From the NCBI RefSeq assembly GCF_004570325.1, contig NZ_SPQO01000012.1, forward strand, positions 1-64,000: a DNA stretch of 64,000 nt. Direction: 5' to 3'. Made by a program: the position numbers and the translations under genes. Each line of letters starts with the position of its first letter. Position 1 is the first letter of the stretch. Below are positions 25,033 to 33,396 of the stretch, one piece after another. Under the pieces are notes generated by a model. That model saw only the letters and a program-made list of their open reading frames with translations, was not told the DNA's origin and did not search any database. Source of the stretch: Mycobacterium sp. PS03-16. Its GTDB lineage: Bacteria; Actinomycetota; Actinomycetes; Mycobacteriales; Mycobacteriaceae.

Positions 25033-27069
25033 TCACGCGGGTGCGGGTGCGGCGTTCTGCGCCTCGTACAACTGTTTGTACAACCCGCCGCGGGCGAGCA
25101 GTTCCTCATGGGTGCCTTCGGCGGCGACGCGCCCGCCGTCGAGCACGATGATGCGGTCGGCGACACCGGCGATGAAGTCCATGTCGTGACTGATGACGAT
25201 GCACGTCCGCTCGGCGGCGTACTCGCGGATGACCTGGGCGATCCGCACCCGCTGATCGGCGTCCAGGTTCTCGGTGGGTTCGTCGAGCAGCAAGACCTCC
25301 GGCCTGCGTAACAGACAGCGCGCCAAGGCGATCAGGCGCTTCTGTCCCCCCGAGGGCACCTGGACGTCGATGACGGTGTCGTACCCGCGTTCGAGCTTGA
25401 GCGGGTCGGTGATGACGGAGTGGACGTGGGCCAGTCGGCACGCCTGCTCCACCTCCTCGTCGGTGGCGTGCTGGCGCGCCAGGCGGACGTTCTCGCGGAT
25501 CGATTCCTTCAGGAAGAACGGGAACTGCGACAGCTTGGACACCTGCTCGCGCAGCGTTCGCAGCGACAGGTCTCGGATGTCGTGGCCGTCGAGTTCGATA
25601 CGCCCGCTTTCGGGTTCGAGGAAACGCAGCAGCAGGTTGAAGATCGTCGACTTACCCGACCCGATCTGGCCGACCAGCGCGACGGTCTCCCCCTCGCGGA
25701 TCGCGAACGAGACGCCGTTGAGCACCTTCTGGCGGTCGCCGTAGCCGAACACCACGTCCTCGAACACGATGTTGCCGTGCAGCTCGTCGAGCTGCTTGGC
25801 GCCGGGCCGCTCCTGAATGGTCGGCTTGGTGTCGAGCAGTTCGTAGGTCGACGCGACGTTCGGGACGACCGAACGGTAGGTGGTGTAGGCGTCGATGATC
25901 CGCTGGGCCGGCGCGAACATCGTCGGGACGAAGCCGACGAACACGATCAGGCTGTTGAACGTCAGCCCGAACGCGTTGCTGTAGGCGATGCCGACGACGA
26001 GCACCAGCGCCGTGCTCAACGCGACGAAGATCTGCGTGCTGCGGCTGCTCGCCTGCAGCCAGACCACCATCATCGCGGAGTTCTTGGCCGCGGCTTCAGA
26101 GGCTTCGGCGAACCGCTGGCTGCGGCGCTGTTCGGCGTGGAACACCTGGATGTCGGCGATGCCGGTGATGGTCTCTTCGAGTTCTCCGCCGAGGTGGCGG
26201 CTGCTCATCATGATCTGGCGGGTGGTGGCCTGGAGCTTGTTGCCGACATAGCGCAGCGCCATCAGCGCGAACGGCGACAGCACCAGTGAGGCGACGGTCA
26301 TCTGCCAGGACAAGGAGAGCAGATAGGCCAGCGCGATCACCAGCACCACCGCGTCGATGAGCGGCGGGATCAGGCAGTCGGTGAGGAGCTTCTGCACCCC
26401 GCCGGCCTCCACCTGAATGCGCTGCATCAGCGCGCCGCTGCGGGCCCCGGTGAAGAAGTCGAGCGACAGCGACTGCAGGTGGTCGTGGACGCGCTGACGG
26501 ATCGCGGTGAGCAGCTTCCAGTCCACCTGGGCGTCCACCCAGGCGCGGGCGAAGCCGAGCACCTGCGCCAGGACGAGCGAGGCCGCCCAGATGGCGAGCC
26601 ACCCCGCGAACGGCAGAACCGGACCCGAGATGCTGCCGTCCGGGCGGCTCGCGCGAGGACCGCTGGCCGACCAGATGTCCTGCAGGCTGCCGCCACCCGG
26701 GCCGGCGACCCGGCCCATGATGTCGATCATCGGCCCCCAGACCGCGGGCGTGACGAACGGCAGCGCCGTCACGATGAGCCCGAGCAGCACCGAGACCGCG
26801 ACAAGGCCGCGCAGCGGCCGCAGCAGAAGGAGGCTGCGCCGGATGTACTGCCATGCCGCACCGCGGGGAAGCGACGGCTTACCCAAACCGCCCGGACCGC
26901 CCGGACCGCCCATCCGCACGGCACCGGGCGGGATACCGGGCGGAACACCGGCAGGCATGCCGACGGGGCGGCCGAGCGGTGTGCCACCCGGCGCGGCGGG
27001 CGGTGCGCCCATGGCCGGCCCGAGCGCGCTCCCGACACTGGTCCGCGGAAGGTGGGGGTCGGTCGTCAT
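25033..27069 (-). CDS. ABC exporter, fused membrane and ATPase domains
   Basis: 678 residues. A Pro/Gly/Met-rich N-terminal extension of about 75 residues precedes a six-helix ABC transporter type 1 domain (about 80-380). The ATPase domain has Walker A GQIGSGKST (about 468), signature VPSGGQKRLIALARCLL (about 575) and Walker B VLLLDEPTENLDAD. There is no C39 peptidase domain, so leader removal would need another protease. It is the third gene of the peptide-thioredoxin-exporter operon (ATGA overlap with the thioredoxin gene), which makes export of the 91-residue peptide its likely job. The disordered N terminus is unusual for the family. Confidence 0.9.
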   Translation of the reverse strand: MTTDPHLPRTSVGSALGPAMGAPPAAPGGTPLGRPVGMPAGVPPGIPPGAVRMGGPGGPGGLGKPSLPRGAAWQYIRRSLLLLRPLRGLVAVSVLLGLIVTALPFVTPAVWGPMIDIMGRVAGPGGGSLQDIWSASGPRASRPDGSISGPVLPFAGWLAIWAASLVLAQVLGFARAWVDAQVDWKLLTAIRQRVHDHLQSLSLDFFTGARSGALMQRIQVEAGGVQKLLTDCLIPPLIDAVVLVIALAYLLSLSWQMTVASLVLSPFALMALRYVGNKLQATTRQIMMSSRHLGGELEETITGIADIQVFHAEQRRSQRFAEASEAAAKNSAMMVVWLQASSRSTQIFVALSTALVLVVGIAYSNAFGLTFNSLIVFVGFVPTMFAPAQRIIDAYTTYRSVVPNVASTYELLDTKPTIQERPGAKQLDELHGNIVFEDVVFGYGDRQKVLNGVSFAIREGETVALVGQIGSGKSTIFNLLLRFLEPESGRIELDGHDIRDLSLRTLREQVSKLSQFPFFLKESIRENVRLARQHATDEEVEQACRLAHVHSVITDPLKLERGYDTVIDVQVPSGGQKRLIALARCLLRRPEVLLLDEPTENLDADQRVRIAQVIREYAAERTCIVISHDMDFIAGVADRIIVLDGGRVAAEGTHEELLARGGLYKQLYEAQNAAPAPA

Positions 27070-27935
27070 GGGATCACCTCTTCACCTGCTGGGCAGGGCC
27101 CGGAGTCCCCAGGCATCGCATTGGCAATTTGCTGAACTGTTCGATCGGCGCCGGTTCCCGCCGGTTCGGTGTAGTGAGCAACCGGTACGGCGCCGTCGAG
27201 GAGGTGCGCGATTGCCTGCCGGAGCGCCGACTTGTCGGGCTTCGACGAGGCGACCCGCACGATCCCGGCGCGGTCGATCAACGCGAAGGTGGGGACCCCG
27301 CGGGCGCCGTAGCGTCGCTGCGTGCGGTCACCTTCGGTGACGCCCATGCCGAACGCGACGGCGTGGTCGTCGATCGTGCGGCGGATGAGGTCGCGTTCCC
27401 GTGGCGGGTCGCCGCGGTAGCTGGTCACGCCGATGACGGTGAGGCCGTGATCCGCGTGGTGCCGGTGCAGTTCGTCGAGGAACGGGAACATCGCCGAACA
27501 CGACCGACACGAGGGTGTCCAGAACTCCAGCAGCACGACGCGGCCGCGCTGCGCGGCGAGTGTCATCGACTCACCCTGCACCCAGTCGACGACGTCGATC
27601 TCCGGCGCCTGCCGATCGAGCAGCGCGATCTGCGCGGCGCGGTCGTGCAATTGGTAGCAGCCGACGGTCGCGATGTGCACCTGATCGGGTGACCCGGTGG
27701 CGCGGACGAGTCGAAGGACGTCCTCCGCGAACGCCGCTTCGTCTCGCAGCAATTGCGCTGCGGCGCAACGCTTGTTCATGTCGACGTTGAGGTCGGCCAG
27801 CGTCAGGGCCAGCAGCACCCGGTCGCGGAACGGCGTCGCCTCCGGCGCTGACCGGGCCTCGTCGAGTGCGGCGGCCACGAGCGTGACGGCGTCGTGCGGG
27901 CGGCCGTCACGCCGTAACCGCGCGGCGGACGTCAC
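27066..27935 (-). CDS. TlpA-like thioredoxin-domain protein
   Basis: 289 residues from GTG 27935. A CTG at 27983, overlapping the peptide gene stop as CTGA and seven bases after GGAGG, would give 305. The N-terminal 130 residues are helical and unassigned. The C-terminal half is a TlpA/AhpC-like fold with WTPSCRSCSAMFPFLDEL (active-site CRSC, about residue 143), then GVPTFALIDRAGIV with the cis-Pro. No signal peptide or membrane span is seen, so it acts in the cytoplasm. Sitting between a two-Cys peptide and an exporter, it could control the redox state of that peptide. The longer frame running to 28346 just reads the peptide gene out of frame. Confidence 0.82.
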   Translation of the reverse strand: MTSAARLRRDGRPHDAVTLVAAALDEARSAPEATPFRDRVLLALTLADLNVDMNKRCAAAQLLRDEAAFAEDVLRLVRATGSPDQVHIATVGCYQLHDRAAQIALLDRQAPEIDVVDWVQGESMTLAAQRGRVVLLEFWTPSCRSCSAMFPFLDELHRHHADHGLTVIGVTSYRGDPPRERDLIRRTIDDHAVAFGMGVTEGDRTQRRYGARGVPTFALIDRAGIVRVASSKPDKSALRQAIAHLLDGAVPVAHYTEPAGTGADRTVQQIANAMPGDSGPCPAGEEVIP

Positions 27936-27979
27936 AGCCTCGGGTACGCGCGTGGGGCGCGTACCCGGCTGTGGCGGCG

Positions 27980-28255
27980 TCAGCAGTATTCCTCCCAGTA
28001 CACCCAGTTGCCGGAGCCGTCCTCGACGTAGTACCAGCAGATCGCGGCGTAGCCCTCGACGTCGCTCGACGGCCGCCCGGCGGGCACGACGCCCTGCGCG
28101 TCCTCTTTGGACAGCGAATCCTTGCCCGGGAAGAGCCGGTTGCGGACCTCGTCGGTCATCGGCTTGAGGTTGACCTTGTACTTGGACAGTTCGTCGTCGG
28201 GAATGTCGTAAAGAGCCGGTGCGCCGGTCTCGTCGACGCCGCTGAGAACGCTCAT
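27980..28255 (-). CDS. 91-residue candidate precursor peptide with Cys-bounded aromatic tail
   Basis: Start ATG 28255, five bases after GAGGAG. The protein has an acidic, helical first part (DIPDDELSKYKVNL; PMTDEVRNRLFPGKD) that resembles a leader. A Gly/Pro/Ser hinge at about 55-68 (GVVPAGRPSSDVEG) leads to the tail C73-WYYVEDGSGNWVYWEEY-C91. The only two cysteines bound this tail, and the second is the last residue. The tail is very rich in Trp and Tyr. I do not recognise the family. Gene order (peptide, thioredoxin protein, ABC exporter, with a subtilase upstream) fits a ribosomally made, processed and exported peptide. A small structural subunit without processing is the main alternative. 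Confidence 0.7.
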   Translation of the reverse strand: MSVLSGVDETGAPALYDIPDDELSKYKVNLKPMTDEVRNRLFPGKDSLSKEDAQGVVPAGRPSSDVEGYAAICWYYVEDGSGNWVYWEEYC

Positions 28256-28344
28256 GGTGACTCCTCTTTCTTGAAGGTCTTCGGTGAGGTACGGGCCCCG
28301 CCGATGGGGACGTCCCGATCTGACCACGGCGGCTCAGCGCCGAC

Positions 28345-28394
28345 AATCAACTGCGCGACAGCTACTTGTCAAAATTTTGACAGGGCCGTTGATT
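28345..28394. promoter_or_regulatory. 16-bp perfect palindrome in the peptide-operon promoter
   Basis: TGTCAAAATTTTGACA at 28367-28382 is a perfect palindrome and AT-rich in a GC-rich setting. It contains TTGACA on both strands, a candidate -35 for the peptide operon on the minus strand. A separate inverted pair AATCAAC (28345-28351) and GTTGATT (28388-28394) brackets it slightly off-centre. It lies 112-127 bases before the peptide start and just after the Crp-like gene, whose product is the obvious candidate binder. Confidence 0.65.
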
Positions 28395-28431
28395 ACTTTG
28401 CGCAACCTTTGCTCGCCCTGCCGGGGCAACG

Positions 28432-29127
28432 TCACGCGAGCTTCTCCAGGGCGGCCATGCCGAGGATCGTCACCTGGTGGTCGGCGCACATCTCCACGAC
28501 GCGGTGGCGTCGCAACTCGCTCAGGGTGTGGTTGACGCGGACGCGGGATGCCCCGACCATGCGGGCCAGGTCGCCTTGGGTCAGGCGCAACGGGATGCGC
28601 ACAAGTTCAGAATCCGGCACCGGTTCGCCGTACTCGCGGGCCAGCAGCAGCAGGTGGCGCACGATGCGTGCCCGCACATCGACACCGGCGAGCGCCTCGA
28701 TCCGGTCGTTGGCCAACTGCACGCGGCGCGCCAGCACGCCGGCGAGGTTGGCGCTGAGTTCGGGCATCGTCTGAATGCAGCGTTCGAACGCCTGACGGTC
28801 GATCCACAGCAGTTCCGTCTGGTCGAGCGGCAGGATCGAGTGCGCGACGTTCGACGTCTCGCCGAGCGTGAGCGCACCGATCACCTCTCCCGGCCCCAGC
28901 AGCGCCAGCAGCAGTTCACTGCCGTCGGACTGCGCGCGCACTATCCGGACGACCCCCTTCTGGATGACGTACGCGGTGTCCTCGAGCTGGTCGGTCATCA
29001 CGATCCGGCCACCGGCCGGCAGCACGTGCCGCCGCATCAACCCGTTGAGCACGGCGAGCTGCGGCAGACCCATGTCGCGGAACAACGTCAGCCGGCGCAG
29101 GGCGGTCGGGTCGGGGTTGGCGGGCAC
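28432..29127 (-). CDS. Crp/Fnr-family transcription regulator
   Basis: 231 residues. An N-terminal cyclic-nucleotide-binding-like domain (VLPAGGRIVMTDQLEDTAYVIQKG; LLGPGEVIGALTLGE in blocks) and a C-terminal HTH_Crp (LTQGDLARMVGASRVRVNHTLSELRRHRVVE in blocks) are clear. The phosphate-binding segment is VIGALTLGETSNVAHS. It lacks the E-R pair of cAMP-specific Crp, so the ligand is uncertain. There is no N-terminal Cys set for an Fnr-type iron-sulfur cluster. It follows the subtilase gene by 18 bases and precedes the peptide operon. It probably controls the palindrome between them. Confidence 0.88.
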   Translation of the reverse strand: MPANPDPTALRRLTLFRDMGLPQLAVLNGLMRRHVLPAGGRIVMTDQLEDTAYVIQKGVVRIVRAQSDGSELLLALLGPGEVIGALTLGETSNVAHSILPLDQTELLWIDRQAFERCIQTMPELSANLAGVLARRVQLANDRIEALAGVDVRARIVRHLLLLAREYGEPVPDSELVRIPLRLTQGDLARMVGASRVRVNHTLSELRRHRVVEMCADHQVTILGMAALEKLA

Positions 29128-29145
29128 TGTCGACTGTCGCTTCCG

Positions 29146-30018
29146 CTAGGGATCCCTGGGCGTCGCCGCCCCAAAAAGATGAGGCGGGTCGGACACGCGG
29201 TTGCGGTCGACGTTGGCGGACAGCTCCCGCAGGATCGTCTTCATCTGGAACACGGTCAGCCCCGCGTGCTTGCCCAGAATCTTGGCGACCAGCCCGGCCA
29301 TGTGCGGTGAGGCGTAGCTGTTCGCGGTCATGGTCCGGCGAGTGTGGTTGTGCCAGGCGATGTTCACGTCGATGCCGAGCGCGCCGAACTCCACCGGCGG
29401 GTGCGGGTTGTAGTAGAAGACGTAAGGGTCCTGGATCCCATGTGAGGCGACCGAGAGCACCGAGGAGTACACCGACGGAAAGCTCGGGATCGGCATGTTG
29501 TTGGCGGCGGTGACCAGGACCAGGTTCTTGAAATAGGCCTCGTCGACGAGTTCGTGGAAGATGCTGAAGCAGTCGCGCTTGGTGGTGCCGAGGCTGAGAT
29601 TGCAGACGTGCATCCCGTTGTCGATCGCCCAGCGGATGCCCGCCGCGAACACCCGGCCCTTGCCCTTGTTGGCGCCGCCGAGCACCTTGACGCTGTACAG
29701 CTCACACTCGGGAGCGAGGGAGCGGATGATTCCCGCGCAGGCCGTGCCGTGGCCGAAGCCGTCGTCGTGCGGTGCGGTGTCGTAGACGAAGCGCAGATCC
29801 GCACCCTCGGTGATGGCGACGTAGCCGTTGACCGGTCCGACGTCGGGGTGGGTGGCGTCGATGCCACTGTCCACCACCGCGACCTTGACACCCGCACCGG
29901 TGCTGCCCTCCCACGCCCACTCCGGGGTGAGCCCGTCGACCGGGTCGAGGGGCGCGAACCTCACCAGCTTGCTGTCGGCAAAGGCCGAACTGTAGGCCGG
30001 CCGGAAGCTCGCCACCAT
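29146..30018 (-). CDS. Cytoplasmic subtilisin-like serine protease (S8)
   Basis: 290 residues from the ATG at 30018. The catalytic triad is intact: Asp50 (VVDSGIDATHPD), His90 (GFGHGTACAG) and Ser234 (NSYASPHMAG), with oxyanion Asn in AANN near 173. The Ser motif has ANS in place of the common GTS. No signal peptide, pro-domain or membrane span is visible, so it works inside the cell. Its start overlaps the GAF gene stop by one base (TGATG). Intracellular subtilases occur in peptide-maturation clusters and in conflict systems; here leader cleavage of the 91-residue peptide is an attractive but untested role. Confidence 0.9.
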   Translation of the reverse strand: MVASFRPAYSSAFADSKLVRFAPLDPVDGLTPEWAWEGSTGAGVKVAVVDSGIDATHPDVGPVNGYVAITEGADLRFVYDTAPHDDGFGHGTACAGIIRSLAPECELYSVKVLGGANKGKGRVFAAGIRWAIDNGMHVCNLSLGTTKRDCFSIFHELVDEAYFKNLVLVTAANNMPIPSFPSVYSSVLSVASHGIQDPYVFYYNPHPPVEFGALGIDVNIAWHNHTRRTMTANSYASPHMAGLVAKILGKHAGLTVFQMKTILRELSANVDRNRVSDPPHLFGAATPRDP

Positions 30019-30899
30019 CACGCATCTCCCAACGAGCCTGCGCGACTGGGGTTTCGAAGGTACTCGACCAGACTGGTGAGGATGCCGCGGCAGGCGTCGG
30101 CGGCGGCATCGCCGTGGTGGACGATCTCCTGGACCAGCCGCGCCAACTCGAGGGCTTCGAGGTAGCCGCTCTGCCGGCCCAGGTGGGTGGTGAACTCGCG
30201 GGCACGCTCGGTCAGCCCGTGCCGGTCGTGATCGGGTGCGCCGTCGACCGCGCGGATCAGGTCGTGAACCATCGCACCGATGCGGCTGTGGGTGCGGGAC
30301 TGCTCGATGGCGACCGCCGCCAGATTGGCGAACAGCCCGATGGCCTCCATGTCGTAGACGCTGAAGGTATCCGCACCCTCCTTGTCGAGGAACTCCAGGA
30401 CGCCGATCACCTCGTCGTCGAAGGACAACGGCACGCAGAGGATGTTCTTCGGCGCGAAGCCGACCGCGGCGGCTATGTCGTTGGCGTCGCGGTCGTCGGC
30501 GTCGGTGTCGGAGATGGCCATCGGCTGCCCGGTGAGTGCGACGAGACCGGCCACCCCGTGCCCGATCGGGATGCGGACGCCCTGCGACGCCGCGCCGTCG
30601 TCGCCGATCGCCTCTTCGAAGACCAATTCGTCGCGGTCGGTGTCGAGCAGGCACAGCAGGGCCGCCCGGGCGTCGATGATGTCGGCGGCGGTGGCGACGA
30701 TCATCTCCAGGAGTCGCGAGTAACTCACCGGTGCACCGATGGCGCCGGTGGCCGATGCCGTCGTCAGCGCATCGCGCAGATCCCGGGCGAAACCGTCTTC
30801 GGCGAGGCGACGGCGCAGGCTGTCGATCTCCGCCTGCTGGCGGGCGATGGTGGCGGCGGCGTCGACGGCTGCCTCGGTGTCCGCCTGAACGGCTTCCAT
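30018..30899 (-). CDS. GAF-domain sensor protein
   Basis: 293 residues from the ATG at 30899; the longer frame to 31310 is a shadow of the upstream gene. A short coiled coil (IARQQAEIDSLRRRLAEDG) leads to a GAF domain at about 45-190 (ALLCLLDTDRDELVFEEAI; IPIGHGVAGLVALTGQPMAI; VPLSFDDEVIGVLEFLDKEG in blocks). The last 90 residues are helical with several His and Glu and no recognised output domain. GAF domains bind small ligands such as cyclic nucleotides or sense redox state. It lies 19 bases after the RyR-domain gene and is coupled to the subtilase gene, so it may gate protease action. Confidence 0.82.
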   Translation of the reverse strand: MEAVQADTEAAVDAAATIARQQAEIDSLRRRLAEDGFARDLRDALTTASATGAIGAPVSYSRLLEMIVATAADIIDARAALLCLLDTDRDELVFEEAIGDDGAASQGVRIPIGHGVAGLVALTGQPMAISDTDADDRDANDIAAAVGFAPKNILCVPLSFDDEVIGVLEFLDKEGADTFSVYDMEAIGLFANLAAVAIEQSRTHSRIGAMVHDLIRAVDGAPDHDRHGLTERAREFTTHLGRQSGYLEALELARLVQEIVHHGDAAADACRGILTSLVEYLRNPSRAGSLGDA

Positions 30900-30918
30900 G
30901 CTGGGCTGTTCCTTTCGG

Positions 30919-33396
30919 TCAGTGCTGCAGTTCGATCGGCGCACGGGCGTGCGCGGGGTGTGGTGGTTCCTCGCCGGCGGAATAGTTGGCGTGGAATCGG
31001 TGCTCGGGTACGGGCCACTGCTCGCCCTGCGGTCCGCGCACGATCCAGTCCCCGTCCCGCGCGATGACGTCGCCCTCGAGTGTCGCGACGATCTCGCCCG
31101 CCGTGGCCGGGCGGGCGAGCACCGTCCCGGTCCGGCGGTAGCGCCCCGGCCCGATCTGTTCATGCGTTCCGTCGAAGACCTCCGCGGCCACCGACCGCGT
31201 GTCCCCGGTGTCGTCGGTGACGAGCCAGTCGCCGGCCCGAGCGTGCATGACCTCGCCGGTGGAGGTGGTCCACGTGAACGCGTGTGGGCGCTGTTCGGCG
31301 GTGACGTCACCGCGGCGCCGGTAGCGGCGCCAGCGCGTTTCCTGCTGGACGGCGGGCTTTTTCGGCACGGACCGGTAACCCAGGGCGCGCAGGTTGATCA
31401 GTGTGGCGCCAAGGCTGCGCTGGGCGTCGCGGATGAAGCCGGGATACCGCGCCACCAGGTCGTGCCAGGGCAGGAGTTTGTCGTGGCGGCATCGGTCGTC
31501 GTCACGGTGCTCGGCGTACCGCCACCCGGAATTCTCGTAGTAGCGTCGCCAGTCCTCGTGTTCGGCTGCGACCATCGCGGTCACGGCGGATTCGTCGTAA
31601 CCGAGGATCGACAGTTGCTCCAGCGGTTCGAGGTCGGCGAACCCAGGCGGCAGAGGTGGGGCCGGTTCCGGTTCCTCGAGGCTGTTCCAGGTGTGGCCGG
31701 CGAACGTCTCCACGATCGACAGCGTGTTGAGCAGTTGACGCCGATTGGACTGTTTGACGAACGGGTCTAGGTCGGCCCACGGACGGGTGGACCTGGTGTT
31801 GCGCGGGGTTCGGGAGCTGTAGTGCTCGTGGATCAGTTCGGCCGCACGTTCCCAAACGTCTTGAGGCGCACCGGGTTCGAGCTCCATGTTGATCGGAAAT
31901 CCGTAGAGGTGCCCGACGATGGAGATGTCGAGCAACGAGGTCGACGCGGTCGACGCCAGGTAGACCCGCAGGTTCGGGAACCGCGACGCCAATCGGGTGC
32001 CGAGTGTCTCCATGGTGGGGTCAGCGAGGACGAAGGCGTGGCGGGCCGGCTCGTGGTCGCGCAGATATGCGACGACTTCGTCGACGGTGGCATCGGCGTC
32101 GTATGCCGTGACGGGCAGCATGGCGCTGTCCGGCGCCATGCGACTCTGTCGAATCTGGTGGTCGTCGACGAAGCTCTGTGCGTGCCGGGCGAAGATCACG
32201 ACGTCCGAGGGGGCCGCCACCCCGGGCTTGGCGTACCACTGGAGTTCGCGGTGCAGTTGGGCGAGCTCGGACACCAGCGCGTACGTCAGCGGTGTCAACC
32301 CGCAGACGACGATCGTGGTGGGAAGACGCCCGCCTGCGTCCGCACCCCTCCGGTCGGTGATGTGCCGGACCAGCTTGGCCGCGGTCACCTCGTAACGCCC
32401 GACGGCGTCGGCCACCCAGCAGCGCTCAGTGGTGGCCAGGAAGCTGCGCCGCCACACCTCCGCCTGCCACGGATCGTCGATGCGCACGGTCAGGGGCATC
32501 CTCGGGCGAGCGGCCCCGGCCGCGGTGACGGCCGCGTCCACGTGTTGAAACCGTCTGACGTTTTCCATCGGGTCGGCGGATAACAGATACAGCCGGTCCA
32601 GGCGCGGCCATATCGGGAGCTGCGAGATCATCTGTGGTGAAGCCAGATCGACGATGCGCAGCTTCGCGCCGAGTTGTTGCGCGGCGCGGGCGGCGGTGGT
32701 CTGGGGATCGTCGGTCAGGACGACGAGTGTGGCCGCGGGATCCTTCGTCCGCGCGATCGCGCGGAGCATCGACACCGTCTCGTCGTCGATGCCGACGACG
32801 ACCGTCAGCAAACGAGCGCGCCGAATCGCGATCCGGTCGAGTTGGGAGCGGAAGAGTTCGAGTGCGGCGGCCAAGGCAGCCGTGAGCGTGGTGGTGATGG
32901 CCAAAAGGCGGGCGATCTCCAGGGCGGCCGGCATCGACGTCGACGCACACGGACCGTTGCCGCCGGGGCCGAACGGGTTCTCGACGTTCCCCACGAACAG
33001 CGCCAACGTCCAGGAGAGCGGCGCGAAGAAGGGCGCCTGGACGCCGTGGCACCGCCAGTAGGCGCTCATGCCCAGGGCGACCGCCGACGCCGCCATCGCG
33101 GCGATGACCGCGAGCGGGGGACCGCTGAGCGGGGAATTCCCGAGGAGACGGCGGAGTGCGAAGTGCGCGAGCGGCAGGCCGAGGATCACCGCGATGGTGG
33201 CGTGGTCGCCGGGAGCGCCGAACCATTGCAAGGCGGGCGGCGCCGCCTGCGTCAGGCCGGGGTCGAGCGCCACCGCACATATGTACAGCAGCGCGACGAC
33301 GTAGCAGACGTCCAGGAGGCGGAACGCCCGAGACATCCGCACGTCGGCGAGGCGCGCCGACACGGGGCCGGGGCGGTGCCGTCCGGGATGTCTCAT
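30919..33396 (-). CDS. Membrane TrkA-N/RyR/PGDYG-domain protein
   Basis: 825 residues from the ATG at 33396, chosen because GGAGG sits eight bases upstream. The N-terminal 180 residues hold about four membrane spans (VCYVVALLYICAVAL; VILGLPLAHFAL; PLAVIAAMAASAVALGM; ARLLAITTTLTAALAAAL). Two Rossmann-like TrkA-N segments follow (LTVVVGIDDETVSML; TTIVVCGLTPLTYALVSELA). At about 595-690 is a RyR-like repeat (AEHEDWRRYYENSGW ... KLLPWHDL ... LGYR). The C terminus has two PGDYG-type strands (GDWLVTDDTGD; GDWIVRGPQGEQWPV). This resembles a ligand-gated ion-channel architecture with RyR as nucleotide sensor. It heads the operon and is divergent from the TIR gene. Confidence 0.8.
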   Translation of the reverse strand: MRHPGRHRPGPVSARLADVRMSRAFRLLDVCYVVALLYICAVALDPGLTQAAPPALQWFGAPGDHATIAVILGLPLAHFALRRLLGNSPLSGPPLAVIAAMAASAVALGMSAYWRCHGVQAPFFAPLSWTLALFVGNVENPFGPGGNGPCASTSMPAALEIARLLAITTTLTAALAAALELFRSQLDRIAIRRARLLTVVVGIDDETVSMLRAIARTKDPAATLVVLTDDPQTTAARAAQQLGAKLRIVDLASPQMISQLPIWPRLDRLYLLSADPMENVRRFQHVDAAVTAAGAARPRMPLTVRIDDPWQAEVWRRSFLATTERCWVADAVGRYEVTAAKLVRHITDRRGADAGGRLPTTIVVCGLTPLTYALVSELAQLHRELQWYAKPGVAAPSDVVIFARHAQSFVDDHQIRQSRMAPDSAMLPVTAYDADATVDEVVAYLRDHEPARHAFVLADPTMETLGTRLASRFPNLRVYLASTASTSLLDISIVGHLYGFPINMELEPGAPQDVWERAAELIHEHYSSRTPRNTRSTRPWADLDPFVKQSNRRQLLNTLSIVETFAGHTWNSLEEPEPAPPLPPGFADLEPLEQLSILGYDESAVTAMVAAEHEDWRRYYENSGWRYAEHRDDDRCRHDKLLPWHDLVARYPGFIRDAQRSLGATLINLRALGYRSVPKKPAVQQETRWRRYRRRGDVTAEQRPHAFTWTTSTGEVMHARAGDWLVTDDTGDTRSVAAEVFDGTHEQIGPGRYRRTGTVLARPATAGEIVATLEGDVIARDGDWIVRGPQGEQWPVPEHRFHANYSAGEEPPHPAHARAPIELQH

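Noticed and set aside
27066-28346. A single 426-residue thioredoxin-like gene starting at 28346
   Set aside because: Its first 130 residues are an Arg-rich out-of-frame reading of the 91-residue peptide gene, which has its own GAGGAG site and ATG. The thioredoxin gene is placed downstream.
28432-29127. Encapsulin family 2 or cyclic-nucleotide-gated nanocompartment gene
   Set aside because: The protein has a cNMP-type domain but ends in a clear HTH_Crp and has no capsid-fold segment.
29146-30654. A 502-residue subtilase with a long N-terminal extension
   Set aside because: The extension is the GAF gene read in another frame. The ATG at 30018, with GGGAG upstream and TGATG coupling, is the start.
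30018-31310. A 430-residue GAF gene starting at 31310
   Set aside because: The extra N-terminal part is a shadow of the RyR-domain gene (Arg/Pro/Ser-rich). The ATG at 30899 follows the upstream stop by 19 bases.
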